Below the pieces are notes generated by a model. It saw nothing but the letters and a program-made list of their open reading frames with translations. It was not told the DNA's origin and did not search any database. 64,000 nucleotides of DNA from Siphonodentalium dalli (lineage: Eukaryota; Mollusca; Scaphopoda; Gadilida; Siphonodentaliidae). A program made the position numbers and the translations under genes. This document shows, one piece after another, positions 38,101 to 50,100 of the stretch; the stretch's first letter is position 1, and each line of letters starts with the position of its first letter. The stretch covers positions 150,599,819 to 150,663,818 of the forward strand of contig CP136064.1 of the NCBI GenBank assembly GCA_032622095.1. The letters run 5' to 3'.

Positions 38101-41100
38101 GTTGTCTAGACTACATGAGATCTCAAATGATTATACGCTATATTGGGGCATAGGAATTACGCAGTTATACCATTTGGGTGAAATTAGAGTAAGGGAGCGA
38201 TTAGAGTGGCACGGACAAAAATTAATACAACCGCTGCCTTGAAATGGCTGTCAAAATGGCCACAACTCTTAAGCCATGCCATGACGAAAGCAACATATAG
38301 TATTTCCATCTAGGAGTGAAAATACGTTATGGTACTATACAAGTATGTTGTTAAATATCATCAAAGGTACACAGATCATTAAAACTGATTCACCTGAATG
38401 ATTTAACGGTCACTGCAATGCAAGTTAAACACAGTCGGACCAAAAATAATAATTTTGGGCAAGGAGCACATGACGTAATATTTCGTCACACAGTGCTTGG
38501 TATTTGCATTTGGCATGATGGTTACTTCTTGAATGTAATGCAGATACCGAAGCCTATACCCTAATGTTTTAAATGCGGGTTACATTTTTGGAATTTTCAA
38601 CTCTCTCCGTGATAATAGATCATGTACGTATGTCGCAACGCTTATATACTGTAAAGAAACACTCATATTTTCAATAGATTAGCCAATCCCACCAGATAAA
38701 AGAGACAGTACATCACACATTTTATATATGTAAGACTAATTTTCTTTCTGCTACCAAGCCTGTTTCTTAGTTGACAATTTTGTTCAAATAACTTCAGTCG
38801 GTGCTTTACGACTGGAATATGATACCACACAATGCACAATATTCGTTTTCAGTATCTTGTTGTTTGAAAATATCTTACCAATACCCCAACGTAGTTATGC
38901 TAGATATCAGGTGATCAGTATTTAAAGTTGTTATTTCAGCATTGACCATTCACTCAATGTTGATATTTATAGTTTCGAGAAATGTGCAACACTAAGGAGA
39001 ACGCGGTGATGCGGTTGCTTTCTGCAAACCAGACCAAACAAATTTGGGACCAAAACGGATTCCTTACCAATTTCTTCCAGGTCTAACTTCTTAACGACTA
39101 TACTATAATAAAATGAAGCAAGTGAATAAATAAATTCAACAAATTGTGTTTATGTTGAAGAATCTAATATATATTTTGGGACTTCTGTCTGTTTGTTTGT
39201 CTGTTTGTTAGCAATGGCCGGGAAAACTGCCAGACGGATTTTGACGAAATTTGATACCTAGGAGTACTTTTGTCTGGGGAGTGTTTTGGACGGGTCAAAT
39301 CGTGACCCGACCTGACCTTGACCTTAAAAATGGTCAATTCAAGGCCAAATCGGGTAAAACCGGATGGATTTCGATGAAATTTGATACCTAGGGATACTTT
39401 TGTCCGGGGAGTGTTTTGGACGGGTCAAATCGTGACCCCGACCTGACCTTAAAAATGGTCAATTCAAGGTCAAATCAGGTCCAATTTCGCATGCGACCGT
39501 GTCCTTGCTCATATAGTCATGTTTCTGGCAAAGATATCCCTAAATAGCCCGGACGAAGTCGGGGCCCACCAGCTAGTATAATATATTACCGGTGTAACAG
39601 TTTATCCCCCTGCTGGGTATCTTCCCTCCAAACACATACTGATAGCATTATTATTACGTTTATGAAATAAAGAAGATGATGTTTATCTTCCCTCCAAACA
39701 CATACTGATAGCATTATTATTACGTTTATGAAATAAAGAAGATGATGTTCACCTTTCTAACGATGTTTTATTTGTGGTATCTGTCTGCTATTTTCGAACT
39801 AATGTTACGAAAATCACCATACCACAACATCGCGACTTAAATAATAGTTGTGTGTGCATGTAATATAAACATGACATCTACATTCATAATCATTTTGAGT
39901 ACCTGATCAGGACATTGGCAGTTGTTTTATTTAGTATGTTACTCATAATTCCTCAGCATACTGACAAATAAATCCATGTGGGCCTAAAATTTCGAAATGT
40001 GGGAATATATGTTATTTCGTCAAGTAACGTCTTTTTGGGCATACTAGGTTAGTACTTTTTATGTTTACCCATACCATAGTATGGTAAACATAGTGTCGTT
40101 GTCCGGATTGACCACTCGTCATTAGTCCGTCCATCCGTCTGTCTGTCTGTCTGTAGACACTTTACGCATGGTGCGATAACTGAAATATTTTCTATCTGAT
40201 CGGAACCAAATTTTGTATATGAATTTCTCAGCACCAAATACAGATCGAGTTTGAATATGGGTTTGATCTGAGTTTTTTTTTACGGAGTTATGGCCATTTT
40301 TCAACTTAGAATTCATGCATGCTGCCATAACTTAAAAATAGTTTATCTGACCGTAACCAAATTTGGTATGCGAGTTGCTCAGCCCAAAATACATATCGAG
40401 TTCGAATATGGGTTTGATCTGATATTTTTTAATGGAGTTATGGCCCTTTGACATAGAATTCATGAATGCTTCGATAAATCAACAATTTTTCAACTGATAG
40501 GAACCAAATTTTGTATGTGAGTTTCTCAACTCAAAATACAGATCGAGTTCGAATATGGGTTTCATTCGGTACTTTTTAATGGAGTTATGGCCCTTTGATT
40601 ATTTTATTCATCGCTAAAATATATCAAAGATACACAGGTTGCACTGTCTAGATAGTACCGGTATCTAATAAATCATGAAGTTGTCTTCTCACACAGAGAT
40701 AGTATCCAGTTACAATGCCATGAAGTTGTCTCTCTCTTGTATTGAGTTAATTAACTGCTAGGAGACGTATTGGCCATATCAGATATACTTTATACTCTAT
40801 AAAGTATCTCTGGCCATATGATGAGATATCATAGATGGAATGTTTATACTATTATATTCTATATGCATGGTTATTTATATTTCATCTTCAAGGCATAATC
40901 TGGTTTCATTGTTTAATAGCATTACTATTAGAATTTTGTTGGTTGTGTAGCGGTCGCGTTGTAAATATAGAAGGCCGATTAATCAACAGCTCCAACGGAG
41001 CATGCTTCTTTGGTCCAGTGGTTAAGACGCCTTGTCTCGTCACCGAAGTTAAGCAACGTCGAGCCCGGTTAGCACTTGGATGGGTGACCGGTGGCCTGAG

Positions 41101-44100
41101 ATTTCGGGTGTTGCCAACTTTCGGTGCGACTCCCGCATTCCACCCTTCTCCCGTTACAGTTGCATGGGAAGACAACTTTGGTTTTCAAACTTTTAAAAAC
41201 TTGAGAGCTCTGTATCTGTCTATGAGAACAAAATAATTGTTCATAACACTTTTAGAACTGTAGGTCTAGTTTGTTTTATCTATATATTAATGGAAAGCTT
41301 CTTCGACATTGATTTCAATTGATTACAAATGTGAATTGAAATATTAAAGGGGCACACCAGGTTTGATATATTTTTCCTGTACTCTGTATGAGATAAAACT
41401 GTTTATGTGTACCTATACCATAGTATTGTACACATAGTGTCAATGTCCGGATTGACCACTCATCTGGCCGTCCGTCTATGTCTGTCTGTCTGTCCGTTCG
41501 TAGACACTTTAGGTATAATGCGATAACTCTAATATTTTCTATTTGATCGGAACCAAATTTTGTATATAGGTTTCTCATCCCAAAATACAGTTCTAGTTTG
41601 AATATGAGTTCGATCAGATTTATTTTAAAGGAGTTATGACCCTTCTTCTTTTTTTTAAATTCGAAATTTTGATTTTTCATATTTTTTTAGATGGAATTTC
41701 CTCGCTCAATTTAACATGCAAAAAATATTTAAAAACTTTTATAATAATAAAAAAAATATTTAATTAAAAAAAAAAATTGTCATTGACACTAATTTGTTTT
41801 AGTTGTATACCATTAAATAGGTGTGATGTCCTGTTTTGAAAATATGAAGATTTTATTGCAATAGTTGCATGTAATATAATGATATCAATAAATTGCCATG
41901 TGAACATCCAATATCCAGAGTATATGAGAGTACCTTTAATAGATGTCATTCCAAGCGAAATCTGTTATTAATTGAGTGACGACATGTTACAGAGCTCTAG
42001 GGGGTGGTTGTATGAAGGTAAAGATGAACAACCTGCTGGCTGGATAATTGTTTATCCTATCTGTCAAATTGATTAATGGCTCAACGATTGGATCTCACAG
42101 TGAGAGGTCCTTGTGTGAATTAATAGGGACAAGAGTTATGAGATTTAAAACGACTCCTCCCCCACCCCAATTACTTTAACCCCTTCTTAAGACAAATTAT
42201 TTGAGCTTTTGATTTTAAGTTAGGTACTGATATATGGATACTGTGATCATATCTTTGACCAATTATCAGTTATAGCTAATCGCTAGCGCCAAGGTATGGG
42301 TTAAACATCTGCCGATAAAGCAATTAGGTTCAATGAACCAATTGGTAAAACATTTGAAACCATGATGGGTGTCATCACAACCACATGCCACCCTTGCATA
42401 GAATTGATACATACATGTATATTTGTGGGAAATATTGTTATGCGAAGTTGATATCCCAGATACAGGTGATACATGCTACTATAGTATATATTGGGGTTCA
42501 ATGTCCTTTCTCGTTCTCACCTGTACACACCTGATATATCATTTTGATGTGATGCCACCAACTGGTATATAACACAAATTGATGGTCACTTACTAACAAT
42601 CATAATTATACCCCCCCGCAACGAAGTTGTGGGGGGGGGGGTATACTGGAATAAGCTCATCCGTCCGTCGTCCGTGAACACAAATTTGTCCGGAGTTTTT
42701 CTCAGTCGTTTTTTTTATCAATTTCCGTGAAACTTGGCACTTACATCAACCACCATGGGAAACTGTGCACCTGCGATTATGACGTCTGTCTGACTTATTT
42801 TGGTGGAGTTATCCCCCTTTTTCGACTTTTTTGCAACATGCATAATTTTGTCCGAGCTTTTATTCCTACATTTTTTGGTCAATTTTTTTAAATCTTGGAA
42901 TTTATATTTGATGTCTGTCCGACTTTTTTTTGTGGTGTTATTTCCCTTTTTCGACTTAGAACATTTTCGCAACATGCATAATTTTGTCCAAGCTTTTATT
43001 CCTACATTTTTCGGTCAATAGGTTTAAGATTAGGGTTAGGGTTGTGCACCTGCAATGGGAACTGTTAATTATTATTTTAACTAAATGTTTACTGACATGT
43101 GAAACATCTTAGTATTTTAAAAACAGGGGGGTATCCGTAGTCCCATTGGGACAGTCACACCTCTAGTTTGCATTTATGGGATAGAATGCCCAGAATAAAC
43201 ATACACTGGCGTTTCCGCAAGAGCACATCCTATCCAGTCTGAGATGGTTGGTATGCCTGTTCCAGTGTCCCCCTTCAGCACAATTGTCAAAACATAAACA
43301 AACATAACATTCAGTAGTAAAATTCTGTGCTTGTTCCAAGTATATTTGACATACGTTTGGTAATACCAGTCATGCAAATTATCTGTCATTTTGTACAGTT
43401 GTCATATACAGCTGGCACTAACAGATACATAACAAACACTTCTCAGCAATTTTTGTCAACAAAACATACTAAATTTTCAGATGGAGGAAGCAAATATAAT
43501 AAATGTGCAGGGTTTTTTTCAGTCTATTGACATGACTGCCGATTGTCCTTTCAACTCAGAAAAAGTCACACTCAGCTTACATAACTTTTTTTGCTTCCAT
43601 TCTAGGAATTCCTATTCTTTGTGCTTCCACTGATTAACTACCAAAGGCTACGGAATTTCGTGCTACGAAGGTTTTCATCAAAGACAGATATTCAGACTAA
43701 TCGAATAAAGACCGACTTCATCTCTTGTGCTGTGTGTGGTGATTGGCCAACAGCTCCTCATGAAATGGGATGCAAACACGTCTTTTGCTACTACTGTCTA
43801 ATGGTGAGCATTGCAAAAGTTATCAGCAAACTTCAAATTTTGGAACTTGTGCGAAACAATGATCCTTGGACAAGGTCACTTTTAGAGTTTAATATATGCC
43901 CGGGAATTGAAAAAACAGCAACCGGGAATGAAACTCCTTCAGAACCGGGAACATTCCCGGGAAATGTATATATGGGTTGTATGCAGAAGTTATACAACAC
44001 GGGTTTAGGGCAATTTGGCTAGTTTGGATGACAATGATCATAATAATAATTTAGATTAACTAATGGATACTCCAAATTGTTATATTTGAAATTCTTGGGC

Positions 44101-47100
44101 CACATAATGGTATACAACGTAATATTACACAAGTTATAAATCATAAAACCATTGTTCCGACTTCCCAAACTTCAAACGAATTGTTGCCGATGTTGTGAAC
44201 TTCTCATGACATCTCGTAACTTGTCTTCGTACGTTAACTTAACAGAATAATAAATAAACAGTCTATATCTAGTTCGAATAAATTTGTGTGTTAATTTTCA
44301 ATACTGTTTAGTGTCCTGATTTTTTATTTTATCGGGAGTCTGATGTTGTCTTGAAAAGTACATTCGGATCAACACCAAGTCATCCAGTGACTTGTCAGTC
44401 TGGTAGCCATTGTGCTTACATTAGGGACCTTATCAAATTGCAAGCGGTAAATCCGCCGGAGAACGGAGTATTTTTCTCCGCTCTCCGCTAAAAACTCCGC
44501 TTTCCGGTCAGGTAAATAGCGTAAAACACGGCGGAGTTTATCGTGACGTTGAGCGGGGTTATAACGGAGTTTCCAATGGGAGTTTTTATTACGTTCATCG
44601 AGTTTTTGGCGGAGTTTCAAGCGGAGTTTTCTTCCGATGTTCATCAGAGTTTTTGGTCGAGTTTCAACCGGAGTTTTCTTCCAATGTATCCGCTCATGTT
44701 TGAGTTTCCCCTAAAACTCCGCTTAAGTTTATATTAAATAGGAAACACGGTAGATTTTGTTTTTGTTTCGTTCAAAGCCCTGGTTGACGGCGTACAATAA
44801 TTTCATTCTTAATATTGAAAGATGTAGGCAATTGTATGTGCACACGATTTGGGATTTTGTACATGAGTGTTTTACATGAAATTACCATAGAAAACCAATC
44901 TTCGGCCCATCCGTCTGATGATCACTGCGATCAATACCCACAATTACAGATTGCGTTCGACTAATTATAGCCGGTAGGGCGTTGTTATTAATATGTACGC
45001 CCTGTATCGCCTACGATATATATGACAGAGTTCAGCCCCCTGCTACAACAGTCTGACTATTGCCATAGCGTGCATACTCAACTTGTAAGGGAAATATAAT
45101 AATATTCTGAGAATTTGAAGGTATCACGCGATCTTTTTTTGTCAGATATAGGCACATATATGTATAATATACCAGTAAGTACATATGTTTAATAAAGTAA
45201 TTTATAGTATTATATGATATACATATATATATGTACCAACATATGTGTGCACACACAACTTGACAAGATTTGCAGTTGACAAGATCAGGTTGTGTCAAAA
45301 AATCTGCAATGCGTATATCAACTCGCTATTGCGTCACCGTCTAATTATAAAGTAACAGGTAGGGGTTTAAATTTGTTGTGCACGGGAACCCTCCATAACA
45401 CGTGCTTCGATTCCAACTTGGACACGGATTATTGACTTGATCGAGTTGCCCACGCAAATTCCTGTTTGCGCGGATGCCGAAATTGACACCTAACGCTCAA
45501 ACGTAGTCAAACGTCATGTTAGTTGCATTGTCATTACGATGTCGTAAAGTTCAAAGATGCCGCCGGTCAGCTGTGACCTTGATGTAACAACGCTACAATA
45601 GACTGATACATATAGTAACGACTTGTTACACCGAGTTATCATAATTATATTCTCGTTGCTTGCGGTTAACCAGTCATACAATTCGTGTCACGGCCGCGGT
45701 GACAAGGTTACACACATAGGCTACATGTAAGCTGACACATGAATAATTTCATTACCGAAAATACAGTATAACTATAAATAATTTGTTTATGCCGAATCTT
45801 TGAGCAACAGGTATTAATAGGCCTATATATCAACGAATCTGCATAAATTTGTTCAGCCGATCAGACTGACTAAACAGTGGTGATTATGGAGCTAATTTAT
45901 TTGGCGGGGGGGGGGGGGAAATATATACATATATAATATAGACTGAAGAGAGCAAAATATAATATATATTTATGGAATAAAAAAATTCTTATCTGCAAAA
46001 TTTTGCCACAGGAAGTTTTAGTGCAACTCTTCGATAGTGACGTCATGGTTGACGTTACTGTTAGAGAAAAACTGTTTACTTGGGGAATCATACCATGCAG
46101 ATTTAAAAACAAAATGGGTTATTATATAGCCGTTTCACGTATATCACTACAATTTCGATCAACACAGACTCAGTTTAATTTCACGATTTAAGTGACTGGG
46201 AGATTTTTCTTTGTGACGTTTACAATTGCATGTGGGATTTCTACTGGGTAATTATTAAATGTTTATTGCGATATCCACTCACAATAGCATGCAAATTCGA
46301 GTTAGGATCTTCAACTACAGTGCAGTGCATTAAGGAACAGATAACTACGATAAACGGTAAATTTATACCGGTACTGTCTTCCTGCTATTAATAACCCGAC
46401 ATCTGGAAATTATAACGGGCAACACAATAGTGTAATACTCGTTTTGTTTGTTTGATTTGAGGGGTTGAGGGCAGCAGCAGCATGTCAATTTTGAAGTACT
46501 TCTGAATAAATGTGCCAAGAATAGACCTGCGTAACTCATGTGGTATACCTGCATGCAATCCAAGTTAATTCAGGGACGCGGTAATATGATGTTAGTTCGA
46601 GGGTTCAATATATAGTCCGAGGAAATAGCTCTAGGGTGCAATATCTCGAGGGTTAAATAGTCATAGGGTTCGATGGTATGAGGGTTCCATAGTCCGAAGG
46701 TTCAATAGTCTGCTTATTCTGTCCATTTTTTTCTGATTGTCTAAATAATAAATAGGTGCTTGTTAGTAGTTAGTAAATGACACTAAGGTATGCTACCTGA
46801 CACCCCTACTCCCTAATATGGGTGGACTGGTCCAACAAATGGGCTGCTCCAAGCCACGCCTACTCCTTACAAGGTAATGGCGGGACATTGAATAATTAGG
46901 GATCAATGGGATTTGAAAATTGGCGGGAAAACGTAAATAGAACTACAAACTACTCTTGTTTTTCTTCAATAAGATGCGTTAAATATAACGATGTTTTTGT
47001 CGAATAAATGACCAGTAAACATGGGGAAACTTCAAAGTGTAACCAAACACAAATTGAAATAAATATGTACAAAACAACAACATTTATTTATTGGGAGTTT

Positions 47101-50100
47101 TTGGACTGCATGGGCCCAGGGAGGATTTCACAGTAAAATAATCAAAAAAATAATCTCAAAATAATCTAAAACGAAATGGGACATGCATAACAACATAACA
47201 TGCATAAAAACATAACAACAATACAGTGCAATTGTGTCCGCTTTGAATATACTTTACCTATTTTGCAATTTTTGTGTCGAATTCCAAAGAGTCAAATACG
47301 GCCCAGCTGAACACACAGGTCCCCCAAAACAAAAACTGACCCCACCCCAATAATACTTAATCCTATCTATAGGATTAAGTATTATTGGGGGTGGGGTGGG
47401 GTCAATTTTTTTTCTCGGGACATGTGGCTGAAAAGACCCATTTAAATTTGTCAAGATATCAGGCGCCAACAATTTAGAGCCTGAAAACTCTTGAAGTCCT
47501 ACTTGAAGATGCATTTTCAGACTCCCATTCCCATGAACAAGGACTCGATAATTGATAATGTTCATAAATAATTAGGAGATAAACATACCCTGTTGAGTTG
47601 TACATTCTGGGATTCGAGCATGAAAACAGTTTGTGAACGAGCTGGCTTGCCGGCGAGTTCACAAACTGTTTTCATGCTCGAATCCCAGAATGTACAACGA
47701 AACAGGGTACGTTTATCTCCATTGTAATTCAATCTAGCAAGGAATTTGCAAAAAAACTGTATAAAAAGTATCATTTAGTCATTTTCATGACACGAATCGA
47801 GACTTTCATTTCGCCGTTGTCACCGTTCACAAATCATTGGGTGTGTCCATTGCGTTACTCGGAACACTGCTCCGTAACCATTTCCTGTGGGGCGGGTTGG
47901 CTCGTTTCGCTACTCCGTTCTGCGCCGATCAAATTGTACCGTACCACATTCAGATTTTGCACGCTGAAGCGGCCGATGAACGGTATCTATAGACAACAAC
48001 GCGCGGGTGTGCTCGTTTCGCTACTCGTTCTGCGCCGATTACATTTGACCGTGCTACATTCAGATTTGATGCACGCTGAAGCGGCCGATGTCGGTGAATC
48101 GAAAACGAAAGTTAGCCGCTCTCGGCCAATCAGAATGCTTGATTTTAGTGACAAATACTCAATTGAATTACAATACTGGTTATTACAGGTTATTAGGTTA
48201 TGCTTAAATATGACGTACTCCCCGTGCAGGTGACTGATCATGCATGTTCGGTTTGTTTATCTTTGAGCACGTGGTCGTCACACGGCGCGCGAGACAGAAA
48301 GCTCACTACGTCACACCGCGTGCATACAGGTGCGAAGTGTACTGTTGAATTGGGCTGGGGTTATTAATTTGGGGCTGTATATATAATGTTATGATTTGCT
48401 CAGCTCAGCTTCATGGGGTGAAGGGGAAGATCTCTCGATCTTTTCGACCACCCGAAGCGCCCTTCTACTCTATTGCGAGTCAGCTCAGCCTCATCAACGT
48501 GTCGATCGCAAGCAATGGAACGCAGATCGCTTACTTTACATTAAAATTACAATTATTCATGATCTTTTATCAAGATTTCAAAGTACGTTACAATGTTAAA
48601 AATCGCAGTTTCAATATGTTGAATTTATATGAGTTAAGTTCACATTGAAATACCGCCCACCACTACAAATTTTTAAGTCCGCTTGTAAATTTTGATGATA
48701 TTCCAGATAATATTATTTTGAGAACTGATCTTGTGATATAGTATTCACTTGCCCCAGATATATATAGGCCATGAATCCTGACTGAGTTTTACTATATTTT
48801 ACTATATCATAACGATAAGCCAATCTGTGGACTTTATTTTATACCTAGAGTTTCTCCAGTAGGTTTAAACTAGCGGAGTTTTATACCAGAGTGGCCTTTC
48901 AGCTCTGAACCTCATCACTCTCGTCGGAACGGAGTTTTGTTCTGCAATATTAAACAGCCAGACAGCGGAGTTTACCGCTCCTCTTTCAGCATTGGGCTCA
49001 TCGGAGATTCTGCTCTCGCCCAGCAGAGTTTTTATCTAATAACAGCGGAGTTTACCGCTGACGTCGCAGCGGAGTTTTTCACTGTTTTTGCAAATTTTGA
49101 CGTAATGACCACCGGAGTTTACAGGGGAGAAAACACTCCGATGTGCGTTGCAATTTCACAAGCGGAGACGGGAGTTTTTAGCGGAGAGCGGAGAAAAATA
49201 CTCCGTTCTCCGGCGGATTTACCGCTTGCAATTTGACAAGGTACCTTTAATATGTCTCTATTGCGTAACTTGCATTATAACCGAAGATCGAAATGTACGG
49301 GTATAATATTCTAACTGGACTCTACACTGACATTCACAAGTTCACAACTTGCATGAAACGATTTGCTCTCACCGAAATTAGAATGTGACATCAGAACATC
49401 AGAATATGAATGCATCACTGTGTATTTTGGCCGTGTTTCCGAATAACCAAGTACATTGTCTTAACATATTCCGGGCCCGGGAGGGGGGGGGGGGAGTACA
49501 TTGTCTTAACATATTCGGGGGAGGGGTGGGGGGTGGCTGGCTAGTAAATAATCACAGCACATGCTCTGGTCAGCACAATACAGATGCAATATATCTGTTC
49601 AGACTGCCTTTTCGACTGGGATGAGATTAGTTTTAAGGTGGCTGGGCATGATGGTCACATTTAGAATTTATCTTTATTTTTTTCGCTGCAACCAATAATT
49701 TGGGTGAAATTGGTTCATTTTATTGAAACCACACCATTCGCACTGAAGAAACACCATATGTATTATTTCTCAAAGTTATCGGTGTATGTCAGAGACTTAA
49801 ATGGACATTTGCGCGTTGAAGGGGGATAACTCTATTTTTCCTTTAAGGTAGCAGTACACGATTTCACGGGAAAATAGAAAAATTTGTTTATCTGGGGGGC
49901 ATAACAGCCAGTGTAGCCTGTGTTAACTGTGTCATTACTGGTTTGAAGGTTTAATTATTTTACAAAACTGGGAAAGTTCTCACAAAAGTAAAAATGTTGG
50001 ATACGCAACAGGGTTTTCGTATTCAGTGAAGGCCAACTCTGTGTTATTGGTTACAGGAAAATAGCCCGATTTCTCTCCCCTGAATTCTGTCATCTGGGCT

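Larger units (their letters stand above)
44424..49245. mobile_element. 4.8 kb DNA transposon-like element with CGGAGTTT subterminal repeats
   Basis: Inverted ends match over about 70 bp: left GGGACCTTATCAAATTGCAA.. (44424 on) and right the complement of GGTACCTTGTCAAATTGCAA.. (ending 49245), both continuing through CGGTAAATCCGCCGGAG and AACGGAGTATTTTTCTCCG. Inward, GGAGTTT words repeat on both sides (44530-44720 and 48840-49190). The right flank is TTAA, the left ATTA, so a TTAA target site with one worn copy is likely. No transposase is recognised inside, but it holds a CpG-rich segment and two strong palindromes. It could be a non-autonomous element or a worn autonomous one with later insertions. 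Confidence 0.72.

Noticed and set aside
40835-41236. 133-residue ORF and an antisense 89-residue ORF
   Set aside because: Both overlap the 5S rRNA-like sequence, which explains the region better.
43606-43803. PEX10 or PEX12 as the identity of the RING exon
   Set aside because: PEX12 lacks the full set of RING ligands, and the spacing and DWPTAPH segment, together with RELLWHGF upstream, fit PEX2.
47787-48233. 148-residue ORF in the CpG-rich block
   Set aside because: CpG-rich sequence has fewer stops by chance; the ORF spans an internal tandem duplication with a frame change between copies, and has no known domain.
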